From Lethocerus indicus (Eukaryota; Arthropoda; Insecta; Hemiptera; Belostomatidae): a stretch of DNA of 64,000 nucleotides. The stretch covers positions 749,750 through 813,749 of the forward strand of contig JACDQD010000009.1 in assembly GCA_019843655.1 (NCBI GenBank), read 5' to 3'. This document shows positions 1-10,667 of the stretch, piece by piece (within the stretch, counting starts at the first letter, position 1; each line of letters begins with the position of its first letter). The notes beneath the pieces were generated by a model, which searched no databases, was not told the origin of the DNA, and was given only the letters and a program-made list of their open reading frames with translations. Position numbers and translations under genes: made by a program.

Positions 1-235
1 CGGAATATCGGCCGGATTTTCCGTCTGAAATGTGAGTAGTACTATTTCAGTTTGAGAGGATAATTTTTTTTTCTATCTGTCCATTGTCTATCGCTAGACC
101 GGTTTCTGGCGGAAGGCCTTTTATTCTATAAAAAAATATTTAAAAAATCATCTCTAGATGACCGTTGGTTCGTAGCTCTGAAGCCCTACTGGCTTTAAGT
201 CAGTATTTTTAAAATTTCATTCATCCACTCCTTAT
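1..235. other. Unassigned AT-rich DNA
   Basis: No exon, RNA gene or complete repeat is recognised. A short stretch near 97-115 (gaccggtttctggcg) resembles the inner part of the palindromic elements described below, but is too short to call. Confidence 0.4.
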
Positions 236-435
236 ATTAGTGGTAGCCCCAAAAGTAATCGACATTTTGACTTTGGAATTCATTTTATTTTACTAAAAAA
301 GAAACTTTAATTATTAATCTACTATATATTCACCGATATAGTATCGACAATGGCCACTTTTCCGGCGAATTTTCGATTCCCCTCTCTTGAGGAACTCCTC
401 AAGAAATAGATCGTATCAAATTACTTTACTACTAA
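236..435. mobile_element. Small palindromic MITE with GTACCCAAAAGTAATCGACA-type terminal repeats, degraded copy
   Basis: The left end reads ccccaaaagtaatcgacatt and is followed by the AAAGAAACTTTAAT...TCTTGAGGAACTCCTC body shared with copies at 10.15, 10.67, 11.42, 12.39 and 31.29 kb. The right end (tcaaattactttactact) is decayed. The family is about 200 bp with inverted ends and no coding capacity. Its ends resemble Tc1/mariner-type non-autonomous elements; that class is inference. Confidence 0.6.
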
Positions 436-824
436 TATATGGACAACAGTTGATGACTTAGTAACAAGAAGAAATAGCTGTAAACAAAACTTAACATTGA
501 AACGACAGAAACAGCTAGTAGAAGATAAAATATTAGAAACAGTATTGGATAAAAACCACTAAAAAGAGAAAAAGAAGTAATAATATACTTAAAAATGACG
601 GACTTTATACCCAGGTAGACCCTCTGATTCTAGAATTAGGTTGTGGCTGTCTGTCGGAGAGAGAGAGAGAGGGCGAGACAAAGGGGGGAATAAAGGGGGT
701 GAAAGCGTTCAAGAAAGTACCGCCCAAGTGAAAGCCGGTAAAAATATAACCTTTTACAGCCGGAGATGAAAGTAAATTTCAGCCTTATACTCGGTCGGCG
801 GGATCGTTTTGTTCGTCGCTAGGA
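436..824. other. Unassigned DNA with a (GA)n tract
   Basis: A short GA-rich simple repeat occurs at about 656-675, followed by purine-rich sequence. No gene is seen. Confidence 0.4.
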
Positions 825-940
825 ACAAGGTTAATACAACGTTTTTATTGTTGAACAATATTGCAGAAATAATGAAAGTTCGGCGGCCGCAGTTCGATTG
901 AAATCTTGCGTTAATTTCGGGACACCCCCTTCTATATATC
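825..940. mobile_element. Right end of a GTGTCCCAAAATTAACGC-type MITE
   Basis: The stretch ending in ttgcgttaatttcgggacac matches the right inverted end of the complete element at 6,634-6,890. Only one end is present, so this is a truncated copy. Confidence 0.55.
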
Positions 941-1040
941 ATCGGCTCGTACTCACGCGTGGTATATCATAATTGGATGAACGGACGTAAAAGAGTATAT
1001 TCGACGAGATGGACAAAAAAAGAAAAGAAAATTCCGTAGG

Positions 1041-1146
1041 TTTTTGGTGTTTCTGTCTCCTCTCGCTGACGGTTTGACCTTTCGCCAGACCGGTTTCGGC
1101 CGTTCGCCATCTTCAGTAGCGGTGTCAGTCACTGTTCGGATGTTTA
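1041..1146. mobile_element. Half copy of the palindromic (foldback) element
   Basis: It contains the diagnostic order gtttctgtctcctctcgct, cagaccggtttcggccgttc and gccatcttcagtagcggtgt that marks one arm of the foldback family. The second arm is missing. Confidence 0.65.
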
Positions 1147-1302
1147 ACCCCTCGAATTCGATACAGAAGGAAATGCGATACAGAGGGGAGGAGAACAAAG
1201 ACTGAATCCGTACACCAGTACAGGTACAGGTACGGGGTGAGTGCAGTGAGCGTGCAGGCCGAGAGTGTACTCTTACTTACCTACCAGGCCTAGGACCTTA
1301 CT

Positions 1303-1565
1303 AGTGTCGCCGCAAGTGCTACCGAGGACGGCGATCGGCCGAAACGTGTCCGGCGAAAGGGCGACCGAACGGCGGAGACGCAAGATCGAAACAGCCTGTG
1401 GTATTGTAGATTTGTTGCTGGTTTTGGTCTTTTGGCAGGTCTGGTTTCGGCCGCTCGCCATCTTCAGTAGCGCGGTGTCGGTCACTAATTGGCACTTTGG
1501 AGACGGAAACGCGAAAACTCAACGTTATATTCCAAGCACTCGCAGACCACAAAACGGGTATGCTA
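1303..1565. mobile_element. Rearranged foldback element copy
   Basis: A degraded arm at about 1,303-1,350 (gtgctaccgaggacggcgat) is followed by an opposite-strand arm at 1,420-1,490 (ggtttcggccgctcgccatc). The outer end word gcagaccacaaaacgggta occurs near 1,545-1,560. The spacing differs from intact copies, so it is rearranged. Confidence 0.5.
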
Positions 1566-1604
1566 AACCTGTTGAAAGTTGAAAAACTTGCTGCATTTTC
1601 TCTT

Positions 1605-1755
1605 ATTTTTTGTACTTCAACGAGTGACAACTATTGCTATTTGATCTTCAGCAAAAAAAAAATGTTCAATTTGAAAAATATAGATTTTTCTCGACGCCCA
1701 AAAATATCGAAAAATCAGCCGATATCCAAGCAGTTTTAATGTATTCAGTTTAACA
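1605..1755. repeat. Foldback-associated flanking repeat, inverted copy of 22,284-22,420
   Basis: The sequence with gatttttctcgacgcccaaa and gttttaatgtattcagttta is the reverse complement of sequence beside the foldback copy at 22.0-22.3 kb. At both places it abuts the ACAGGTAT end of the palindromic element. It is therefore either part of a longer element form or a shared older repeat. Confidence 0.6.
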
Positions 1756-2010
1756 TACCTGTTTTGTCGTCTGCGAGGGGTTGGAATACCGTAAATTTCG
1801 TGTGTTTCTGTCTCCTCTCGCCGGTTTGGTCTTTTGCTAGACCGGTTTGGGCCGCTCGCCATCTTCAGTAGCGCTGTGTTACTGTCACTTTGTCACTTGT
1901 ACTGTCGCGGTGCGGTGGGGATGCCCCCCGAAAAACATCCGTAGTGCCGAAAGTGACCAACACGCCGCTACTGAAGATGGCGAGCGGCCGAAACACACGA
2001 AATTTCCGGT
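1756..2010. mobile_element. Foldback element copy
   Basis: It starts with the asymmetric end (acctgttttgtcgtctgcga), continues through gtttctgtctcctctcgccg and ccatcttcagtagcgctgtg, then reads the inverted arm ccgctactgaagatggcgag. The two arms are mutual reverse complements. Confidence 0.75.
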
Positions 2011-2137
2011 ATTTAGTTGTTTACGATACAGTTTCTTTTTTCTCCAATATCTTTTATTTTTATATCGCGACTACGGTTTCTTAAAATTAATTATATATCT
2101 GGCGACAGAGCGGATAGAGGTGAGACTATTAGATGTG

Positions 2138-2374
2138 ATATACCTGTTTTGTGGTCTGCGAGGGTTGGAATACTGTAGATGTTTCTGTCTCCTCTGACTG
2201 ACATACTGACAAACATTACAGTACATGTGAAAGTGACAGTGGGCAGTGAGGATGCCCCAGAAAACATCCAAAGTGCTAACACTGCGCTACTGAAGATGGC
2301 GAGCGGCCGACAAACCGGTCTAGCAAAAGACCAAACCAGCGAGAGGAGACAGAAACATCACGAATCTACAGTAT
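2138..2374. mobile_element. Foldback element copy with 13-bp target duplication
   Basis: The 13-mer actattagatgtg occurs immediately left (2,125-2,137) and right (2,375-2,387). Between the copies lie the asymmetric end (tacctgttttgtggtctgcg), a shortened first arm, and the full second arm ending gaatctacagtat. This is the cleanest target duplication of the family in the window. Confidence 0.85.
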
Positions 2375-2554
2375 ACTATTAGATGTGTTTTGTGCTGAGA
2401 ATCCGGAGACTATCGATGCTCCAGACCCTCTGCGGTCTGAAGTGTCAAATCGAAGGATTTGAATGATTTGGGGAGATTCGAAAGGAAGGATTTTTATTAT
2501 ATCGGGAAGGTGCAAATTCATGTGAATCCTATTCTGAAACCGTTCGGACACCGT

Positions 2555-2670
2555 AGATTTCATGTCTCCTCTCGCTGCCGGTTCGGTCTTTTTCTAGACC
2601 GGTTTCGTGGCCGTTCGCCAACTTCATTAGCGGTGTCAGTCACTTTGGACGTTTTTTCTGGTACATCCTA
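2555..2670. mobile_element. Single arm of a foldback element
   Basis: The arm words catgtctcctctcgctgccg, tctagaccggtttcgtggcc and cttcattagcggtgtcagtc are present. The second arm is absent. Confidence 0.55.
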
Positions 2671-2689
2671 ACTGCACTGTCACTGCACT

Positions 2690-3060
2690 ATAATAGCGAC
2701 GCGTCTTGTATCTGTCTCGGACAATTGTTTTCCGACGAATCCTTTCCTGAGGGCGGAGGCCACAACGAAGCCAAGAAGAAGAGTTTGATGGCCCCGGCTA
2801 GATTGGAGTCGTCCCGATTGAATATGCAAACAGGATGAGAGAGGCCTCTTTATTTATTCTGTGATCGTGATTCGAGTGCAAACACTTGACTATAGTCGGC
2901 CTCAATAGGCCGGTCGGAGGGAGAAGAGCTGTGCACTTTGTTAAGGAATGCATCCCGACGTGACTCCAGTTGTACTTCCGGTGAAACCGCAGCCGATTAG
3001 CCGTTTCCGGATTGAAAGGTTTTTGCCCTTTCAATTTTCGGAGGAGTCGGACGTTTTTAA
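2690..3060. other. Unassigned DNA
   Basis: A minus-strand open stretch of about 78 codons is present, but it has no recognisable domain, no splice context and no coding-type composition. No gene is called. Confidence 0.35.
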
Positions 3061-3530
3061 CTTATCGATGACCGATATTTATAGTGGGCAAATATTTTAT
3101 GTGTCCCAACGTGTCAATGATAATATCGGGTCGACAATTAAGTAATTGCGGAATTCACCGACAAGTGGCGCGTTGTACATATTTTTAAGTGCGTCAACAT
3201 CGCAGGCACAGATAAGCCGTAGATGGGTTTGAATGCGTATCGGCCTTTATTCGGTCATAATTGATCTCCACCGGACGTCCTCCAGAGCTCCTCATCTTTT
3301 AATGGAAAATCTCCCAACAGGAACGGTACTGACACTGCCGTTCTTTTAAGTACACAGCGTACCACTTTTTGCGAAAATGAAAAAGCGAAATGCGACTGAA
3401 ATGCCCACTTCGGTTCACCGTGTTTTAGCTTGTTTTATACAGACACACACCGTTAAAAATGCATACACAGACTTCAGCAAGAAATATGAGTCTGATCTCT
3501 TGATCAAACAAATATAGCGCCGGTTAAAAA
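3061..3530 (-). mobile_element. Mellifera-type mariner remnant (non-autonomous)
   Basis: A mariner-type inverted end (cgggtcgacaattaagtaat) lies at 3,127. The minus strand beyond it encodes a decayed piece of the transposase helix-turn-helix region around the SLKDEE...GRPVE motif, near 3,240-3,310. The segment, including 65 bp outside the inverted end, is the inverted counterpart of 23.39-23.80 kb, so a longer unit than the transposon end was copied. Frames are broken. Confidence 0.7.
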
Positions 3531-3756
3531 CAGAGATAAGTTCGGAGATTTATCAGTGCACAAACAGTCGAGATGGGCAAGGTCGTTATGGAGGATTTAA
3601 ATTTTAAAAAAGAGATACTCGAAAGGTGTCCGTTCAATACCATTTCGGGCGTTCCCTAAACTACTATTAATGGGCAACTGTGTTAAGTACCCAAACCCTG
3701 CCGGGAAATCAAAATTCAATCGATTTGGCGCAAAATACAATACTATTTTGGAATTC

Positions 3757-3985
3757 CTGTCGTGTGGTCTGCGAAGGGGTAGAGAGAGGATACACCGTGG
3801 ATTTCGCTAGACCGGTTTCGGCCTCTCGCCATCTTCAGTAGCCACTTTGACAGTATTCACGGAGGACGCCCAGAAAACATCCAAAGTGCCGAAAGTGACC
3901 GACACCGCTACTGAAGACGTGGCGAGCGACCGGTCTAGCAAAAGACCGAAGAGAGGAGGCAGAAATACAACGGAATCTACGATTA
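3757..3985. mobile_element. Foldback element copy, degraded
   Basis: It begins cctgtcgtgtggtctgcgaa, carries both arms (ccatcttcagtagccacttt and ccgctactgaagacgtggcg) around a short centre, and ends with gaatctacg. Flanks are only weakly similar, so the target duplication is uncertain. Confidence 0.65.
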
Positions 3986-4990
3986 TATTTTTGTACGTCC
4001 GATATTTGTTCAGTTACAAATGACCGATGGTCAGATGTGACAGGAAGTATGGGGCGGTGGTCAACTCGTCCACTTCCGCCCTCAGACCGGATATCGAAAC
4101 TTCCCCCAACTTCCTCCACCGTAAATTGAATTGTCGAAGCGTTATCGGGCGCCAAAGACAATTAATTAGGGTCGATACAAAACGTGTGACCGTCGCGCAA
4201 TTCGCAGCAAATCGATTTCCCACCCAGTCACAAAACAACAGTGACCTACAATACAATACTTTAATAGAAACAATCTACAACAAATGTTGTTATATTGTAC
4301 AGGGTTAATATCTGACACCGTTTATATGTCTCAGTTGGGGCGGTAACAGGTTTTTTTCGAACGATAATTTTGCGTACATAAAAGTGTACATAAATTACGG
4401 GCACGTTCCGCAGCAGGGAGCAGGAACAGTTGAAAACGGCGAACGGCCGAAACCGCTCTAGCAAAACGCTATAGACCGCATGATAGATATTCTGAAATGA
4501 AGTATTGAACAGAAAAATGTATGAAATGCATTATTATTATAATACTTTTCTCAATTTATACAGAAGAAACGCTGAATTACTGCTAAATATAAAAAACTGT
4601 GTAAAAATTCGAGGAAATAAAATATTATTGGAAATTGTACGAAAGGCGTATCTCAAGAAGAAACTTCGACTGGCAAATTTGGATAAGTTTAACCGTTTGT
4701 CTTGAAAATTAAAATTATCTATTTTCAATTTTTTTGGCCACCGTTCTGTCCTGTAATGAAACGATGAAATCGGTCACATTCTAATTGTACAATTTATTGT
4801 CGCGGAGCACAGAGTTGTGCTATTAAAGAGGAGGGTTTTGTATTCTTCTTCTATTTCTTCTTCTTCTTCTTCTTCTTGTAGAGAAACTTTTAAGAACGGA
4901 AACTATAGAAGGGTGCCCGGGTGAATCAGTGCAAGACTAATTGAAGTACCACAGTCTGGTTGGAACACAGTGTCCCGTTATATACAGCCG
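3986..4990. other. Unassigned AT-rich DNA
   Basis: A solitary foldback core word (aacggccgaaaccgctctag) lies at about 4,442, and a (TTC)n run at 4,850-4,877. Short open stretches are present but show no recognisable protein. Confidence 0.35.
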
Positions 4991-4991
4991 G

Positions 4992-4993
<2 letters not shown>

Positions 4994-5047
<54 letters not shown>
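4994..5047. repeat. (TA)n microsatellite
   Basis: An uninterrupted TA dinucleotide run of about 50 bp is visible. Confidence 0.95.
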
Positions 5048-5049
<2 letters not shown>

Positions 5050-5247
5050 AATATTATGCTGGCCCGCACCATCGCAAAGTTGGACAAAATGGGCTTCCAA
5101 ATGGACTTTAATGACTTTAGCGAAAGTTTCACTGTCTGATAAAGTCAAGTTTCGGGAAGAATATCGTTTCCAAGATTTTTCCCGTTTTTTTTTTTTTAAC
5201 TCCTCTAATTTAACTGTTATTATATAACGATACCCCGTCTCCAGGTT

Positions 5248-5640
5248 ATATACGAGGTCTGTTCAAAAAGTATCGCGAATTTCGGGTTTTTTTCAAAAAT
5301 TATCTATTTACGAATATCAATTTTCGTCCCCTTCAAAGTAATCCCCCCACAAGATATTATACACAACGTTTTTTCCAATCCTCGAAGAGAAAATTCATTT
5401 TTTGTGATCTCGTCAAGCTCCGTCTTCGATGCCGTTTTTTTATCTCCTCAATTGTGCAGCGCAGCGTCGTCCTTTCGTCCGCCCTTTTTCAGTTTTTCGG
5501 AAACGAGAAAAAGTCACAGGGATCCGATGAATATCTTGGCTAAGGAATTATTATTAGTGTGTCGTTTTCGGCCGAAAATTCTGGCACAATTTTTTTTTGG
5601 GCGCGCCCTTCGCCCTTCGCGTCTTCCCGCCATCCGAAAA
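5248..5640 (-). pseudogene. Mariner transposase C-terminal remnant with terminal repeat
   Basis: On the minus strand, broken frames contain AENDTLIIIP, then a PRYSSDPCDFF segment, then a LDEITKNEFS segment, and finally GDYFEGDEN just before the end. This order matches the C-terminal third of mariner transposases, where the catalytic-domain motif PYSPDLAPCDFF is followed by a terminal YFEGD. The transposon end tacgaggtctgttcaaaaag follows at 5,250. Several frameshifts and stops make it non-functional, and the N-terminal two thirds are absent. It belongs to a different mariner lineage from the mellifera-type copies. A related end occurs at 44,330. Confidence 0.8.
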
Positions 5641-5697
5641 CCGATTTTGTACCCTCCGATAAACGTCGCTTCGGCAACCGATATTTTAAAAAACCTT

Positions 5698-6038
5698 GTA
5701 GGTTCGTGATGTTTCTGTCTCCTCTCGCTGCTGGTTTGGTCTTTTGCTAGACCGGTTTGTCGGCCGCTCGCCATCTTCAGTAGCGCTGTGTCAGTCACTG
5801 TTAGCACTTTGGATGTTTTTTTGGGGGCATCCTCACTGCCCACTGTCACTTTCACAGGTACTGTAGTCAGACCGAAACCAGTACATCCAAAGTGCTAACA
5901 GTGACCAACACACAGCGCTACTGAAGATGGCGAGCAGCCGAAACCCCGGTCTAGCGAAAGACCAAACCGGCGAGAGAGACAGAATCATGACGAACCTACA
6001 GTATATTCCAACCCCTCGCAGACCACAAAACAGGTATA
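5698..6038. mobile_element. Foldback element copy with ~12-14 bp target duplication
   Basis: The left boundary gtaggttcgtgatgtttctg is preceded by ttaaaaaacctt (5,686-5,697). The right boundary caaaacaggtata is followed by ttaaaaaaaacctt (6,039-6,052). Both full arms are present. Here the asymmetric ACAGGTATA end is on the right. Confidence 0.85.
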
Positions 6039-6052
6039 TTAAAAAAAACCTT

Positions 6053-6505
6053 ATTAAGAAGGAAGGTCCTATTATGAAAAAGGTCCAAAATCTTGGTTTG
6101 GGCGCTGTATAAATACTGGGAGGAAAATCTTATTTTTTAAATTTTCTCATCTGCGCCCCAGCACCGTTTCCCTTCATCGACTTTTCAATTCCCAGAAGTG
6201 GTCGCCGCCGCGTCCTATTTCCGGTGAATCCCTTCGGTTTAATAAAGCTAAAGTGGTGGACGGACGGGGCGGGGATATTTCACGCCGTTTTTTCCCCACT
6301 GTTCCTCCTCCAACCCTCTACCTCGGGGTATTTTTCCGATGGTCGCCGTAAGGATATGGCGTATTGTGCAGCGGGGATATAATCGTGGATTGGGGAAGGG
6401 GTAGTCTAGACCTAGGGGCGCCTACCCCCGGTATCGATCCCTCACACAGCGATATACAACCCCTACTTGAATGCTTTCCGTCGACCTAATTTAATTTCCT
6501 AAACC

Positions 6506-6568
<63 letters not shown>

Positions 6569-6633
6569 TTTATAAATAAAAATTACAAAGTCTACTCGTT
6601 GTTAGTGATGCTCGAACATCAATTTTGCCAGTT
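6053..6633. other. Unassigned DNA with a (TA)n tract at 6,506-6,566
   Basis: A moderately GC-rich stretch (6,170-6,460) has no recognisable exon. A long (TA)n run follows. Confidence 0.4.
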
Positions 6634-6892
6634 GTATAGGGGTGTCCCAAAATTAACGCAAGATTTGAATTTGCCACTGCATTCTTGCAGAGTAAAGTTG
6701 ACACAACCCTATATTAAAAAAAAAAACATTCAACAGCCGATAGTTTAGGGTCGGTACAAATGCAGAGCGTTACACGATATAGAAATGTGTTTTCGTTGTT
6801 GTAAAATATTTAAAAAATAATGCCAAAAGGTTTGGCAGCCACAGTTCGATTCAATCTTGCGTTGATTTTGGGACACCTATATATTATTTTAC
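6634..6892. mobile_element. MITE with GTGTCCCAAAATTAACGC inverted ends, intact copy
   Basis: The left end ggtgtcccaaaattaacgca and right end gcgttgattttgggacacct are inverted and flanked by TA. The ~220-bp interior has no coding capacity. Related copies are at 825, 12,880 and 39,079. Ends and TA context suggest a Tc1/mariner derivative, which is inference. Confidence 0.75.
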
Positions 6893-6974
6893 AGTTTTGG
6901 CAATAAAACAGAGATAGGACAACGTGTGAAACTTTGACATTGACGACTTTATTGACGTAAAATATTTAAAAATA

Positions 6975-6977
<3 letters not shown>

Positions 6978-7044
<67 letters not shown>

Positions 7045-7047
7045 AAA
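6978..7047. repeat. (TA)n microsatellite
   Basis: A pure TA run of about 65 bp is visible in AT-rich surroundings. Confidence 0.95.
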
Positions 7048-7898
7048 TGTCCAATACGGCAATTTATAACAATTCTACTCTAATTTTTGATCTAATCATC
7101 GGACAATGCCAATAACGGGGCCCGTGTAACTTTGAGGTCGCATTTCAATTTATCGAAATTTTACTAAATAGTTAACAGCTTTGTCTCGTGAGATGTAGCA
7201 TAAATATCAATATCTTTTTTTTTTTCATTCGCATATATAGGTTTATAATTGACGGTTTTTTCGTTCCCCCAATTTTTTTTTTGGATTTTAAATAAAAATT
7301 CGGCCCATAGACGGTTAATAGTGTGCGTGTTGACGCTGGCGCTACTGAAGACGGCGAGAATTACCCAGGGGTTTTTTCCTTTAATTTTCAGCGTATGTGA
7401 TTTGATGAAGGTCAGTCCTTTGTCATAAGTACAACAGACGCGTGCACGTATCAAGCATCACGCGGCTTAAAATTACGGGACTTTGAAATGGCGACCGACC
7501 GCTCCGTGTTCCGTGCACATTCCGAATTCGCTCAACTTCTCTATGAACTTAAAAAAGATACCCCTATAGAAAAACTAGTATTTTCTTTAGTCGAGCCTGT
7601 GTTCAATTTTGTTAAATAATTTTTCTTTCTCTGTTAAATGATTTTTCTTAAATGTTTTATATATAAGTCATGGGTCGACGGAGAAGTCCCAAGAGTATTA
7701 GGATTCAATAGCGTGTAAAATATAGAAGATTCGACAAAGCCCTTTGTATGATACAGTATATAATGTGAATCTCGGTACATATCATTGTTTGTTACATTCA
7801 GTTGTCATATGATTCAGTTTAATTGCGTTATTAGATTTTTGTGCGAAATAAAATTCGGTCTTAAAAGAAAAAGTCTCGTGTCTGACAGACAAACTTAA

Positions 7899-7900
<2 letters not shown>
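7048..7900. other. Unassigned AT-rich DNA
   Basis: No exon is recognised. A solitary foldback core word (ggcgctactgaagacggcga) occurs at about 7,338 without palindromic arms. Confidence 0.4.
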
Positions 7901-7956
<56 letters not shown>

Positions 7957-7965
7957 TTACAGCAG
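7895..7965. repeat. (TA)n centred palindrome
   Basis: The TA run is flanked by taacttttatata on the left and tatataaaagtta on the right. The whole ~70-bp stretch is therefore a near-perfect inverted repeat that could extrude as a cruciform. Confidence 0.8.
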
Positions 7966-8117
7966 GTTCAGGGCAACCCCCAGTTTCCAGTTAGGGTATT
8001 AAGACCCTTTTCTTAAAGCCATAAACCGGGAGATTGAATAATTTTTAAACCTTAACACCAGGCGAGTGTTACCATTTCTTTTCTTTAAACCTTTTCTATT
8101 CGCTACCAAGACAAATC

Positions 8118-8123
<6 letters not shown>

Positions 8124-8168
<45 letters not shown>
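8124..8168. repeat. (TA)n microsatellite
   Basis: A pure TA run of about 45 bp. Confidence 0.95.
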
Positions 8169-8171
<3 letters not shown>

Positions 8172-8379
8172 GCGGTAATACTGGTTAGAATGCAGTCTCC
8201 GATCTATTTCCTTTCAATTGACTCCATGTGGCGCCCGCTCCTCTTATTATTGGTAAATTACCAGAAGCTTAAAGCTGGGACGTGGTCCAGAATGGTAAAT
8301 AGGGTTGGCGGCTATTGCGTAACTGGTGGATGGTGGTGGGAAATGTAGGCCGGGCGTAGTGGCGCCATTGCCGGGGGAT

Positions 8380-9450
8380 GGTAGGGGAGGTCATACGTAG
8401 TATGAGGTACCCCCTCATCCGACCGGGCCATACAATGTAGGCTGCCGGAGGGACAGTCTCCTCCGGGATGAGCGTCCGCCTCAGCCTCTACGAGCCCTAC
8501 GTCAGGATGCAGAGGCGCGTCAGGCGCGTCCTACCCAAGCCGCCCCAGCACCACCACCGGCCGTTCATCCCACCTCCCAGGTATACCCGCTAGCACTAGT
8601 AGATTGGGGGGGTACAGCTCTATTGTCTCCTCCCTATAACGCCGCCTACTTCGGGTCATTTCGCCCGGATCTAGCCCAGGCCCCTCGATCACACGACCCG
8701 GGTATACCCCTAGCACTAGTCCGCCGCTAGTACTAGTAGATAGGCAGTCCAGGTCTATTTTCTCCTCCCTATAACTATAACTCCGCCTACTTCGGGTCAT
8801 TTCGTGCCTAGCCACTCGACCCAGTTATACCACTAGCACGAGTCCGCCCGTCTTCTAGTGCTAGATACGGTATTCCGGTATATGTTCCACCCTCTACGAC
8901 ACCGCCTACTTCGGGTCGTTTCGCCCGGTTCTAGCCCAGGCCACTCGTTCACTCGACCCGGGTATACCCCTAGCACTAGTCCGCCGCTAGCACTAGTAGA
9001 TAGGGGGTCCAGGTCTATTTTCTCCTCCCTATAACACCGCCTACATCGGGTCATTTTGCATCTAGCCCAGGCCACTCGATCACTCGACCAGTTATACCCT
9101 AGCACTAGTCTAGCACTCTATTTTCTCCTCCCTATAACCCCGCCTACTTCATTTCGTGTCCCCTAGCACTAGTCCACCGCTAGCACGGCCTACGGGTTAT
9201 TTCCATTTCCTCCTGCCATTTTCTAGCACCGACAGCATCACCTACACACCAGTTCCTACCATCTACCTCGTATCCAATCAATAGCTTCATTATCCGTCCC
9301 AGCTAGCACTAGTTTACCGCTAGCACTAGATCTACTAACGCTGATTATTTCTTATCCTACACAGAGCAATTCATCATCCCTACTTGGGCCTTATAGGCTA
9401 GCACTGTCATCTTCCATTGCCGTCTACCGCCGGTTATTTCGTGACCTACC
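8380..9450. repeat. GC-rich degenerate tandem repeat with CTAGCACTAGT words
   Basis: Recurring blocks contain cccctagcactagtccgccg, gtccaggtctattttctcct and cgcctacttcgggtcatttc. Identical block starts (ggtatacccc) at 8,701 and 8,961 are 260 bp apart, and shorter partial units continue to about 9,430. Minus-strand open stretches of about 90 codons here are periodic by-products of the repeat. Composition is clearly more GC-rich than the neighbourhood. Confidence 0.7.
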
Positions 9451-10150
9451 CAGACCCGCAACAATAGCCGCAGAAACCGGGTATTTTAGGCCACGAATAC
9501 AAACTTTTGTATAGTTATTTGTACAAATTACAGAAAAAGACGATCGAAACTTAAAAACCGAAAACTGCATTCGGAAAACTAAAACGCTAAATGTCCTCTT
9601 CTGGATATGCCAATTTTTTCGCTCCGTTCCGAACAACGAAATTTTCTATCAACGTCCGTGTTACTTTCTTTTCGTGAAATATTTTTTATACGAAAAATGT
9701 CCTAATTCTAATTCCCAACCCGTCTATTATATGCGCCCGTAATTATGAAAGTGGTCCGAGTCAATTCAAATCTTTAAATACAACATTTTCGTGAAATTCA
9801 CACAAAATTTCATATTCACAGTAAACTTCCTTTTAGTCGAGACTAATAAAATTCTAAATTGAAATGTCGCTTAATATAAAAATATTTGTTAATTTATTCG
9901 AAAGCGATTCGTTAAATATCTCGAAACCAGAAATATATGACTTGGACCACTTATATAAATATGGGCACATATACTGTTTGAACATTGCAAAATGTTGCGA
10001 AACATTTATGTAGTTGGCGCTGCAGGGGAATTTTTTTTTCTCTACCGTTGAATTCATTTACACGAGCTTTTAAGTTTACATTCCTCTCCTTTTTTTTAAT
10101 TTTCAAGAGGCTTTCCCCACATTAATATGTCGCGTATTATACGGTATAAT
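9451..10150. other. Unassigned AT-rich DNA
   Basis: No recognisable exon or repeat beyond low complexity is seen. Confidence 0.35.
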
Positions 10151-10151
10151 A

Positions 10152-10352
10152 TCAGGTGTACCCAAAAGTGATCGACAATTTGATAAGGCGTATTTCGGTC
10201 TTGAGAGAGTTCCTCCCTCAAAGAGAGGGGGGAATCGAAAATTGCCAGTGCCGGAAAATATATAGTAGATTAATAATTAAAGTTTCTTTTTCTGGCAAAA
10301 TAAAATGAATTCCAAAGTCAAAATGTTGATTACTTTCGGGTACCCTAATAGT
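10152..10352. mobile_element. GTACCCAAAAGTAATCGACA-type MITE
   Basis: Left end gtgtacccaaaagtgatcga and right end gattactttcgggtacccta are inverted. The interior contains the family body (tcttgagagagttcctccct and attaaagtttctttttctgg). Confidence 0.75.
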
Positions 10353-10667
10353 ATTACCGTGTAAAAGCGGGAATCGATCGACATTTATTATTATTACCTT
10401 TTTTTTTATTACAATGACAATCAACGCGCCACTATAAAATTTTTGTCAGGCTCTAAGTATATTTTCTTCAAGTATGATCTTTCTTTCGCCCCCCCCCCCT
10501 ACTGTATTTCCTCAATTATAAGGCGCGTATTATATTTTTCGAGAGAAAGAAAAAAAACCTGTATCGCCGTCCCATAAACGGGAAAAAGTTGCGCAAACTT
10601 TGTGAAAATGATACGAAAATACGAAGAATGTGAATTATTTCAATTAAACAAAATACAGTTGTATTAG

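Noticed and set aside
2287..2320. The foldback core ctgaagatggcgagcggccgaaac resembles a hammerhead ribozyme core (CUGANGA ... GAAAC).
   Set aside because: The intervening segment cannot form a proper stem II: the first pair would be U-C or C-C in different copies with no compensating change. No cleavage triplet with a matching stem III is placed correctly.
8531..9105. Two ~90-codon minus-strand open stretches with similar sequence.
   Set aside because: They are periodic products of the GC-rich tandem repeat and lack any recognised domain.
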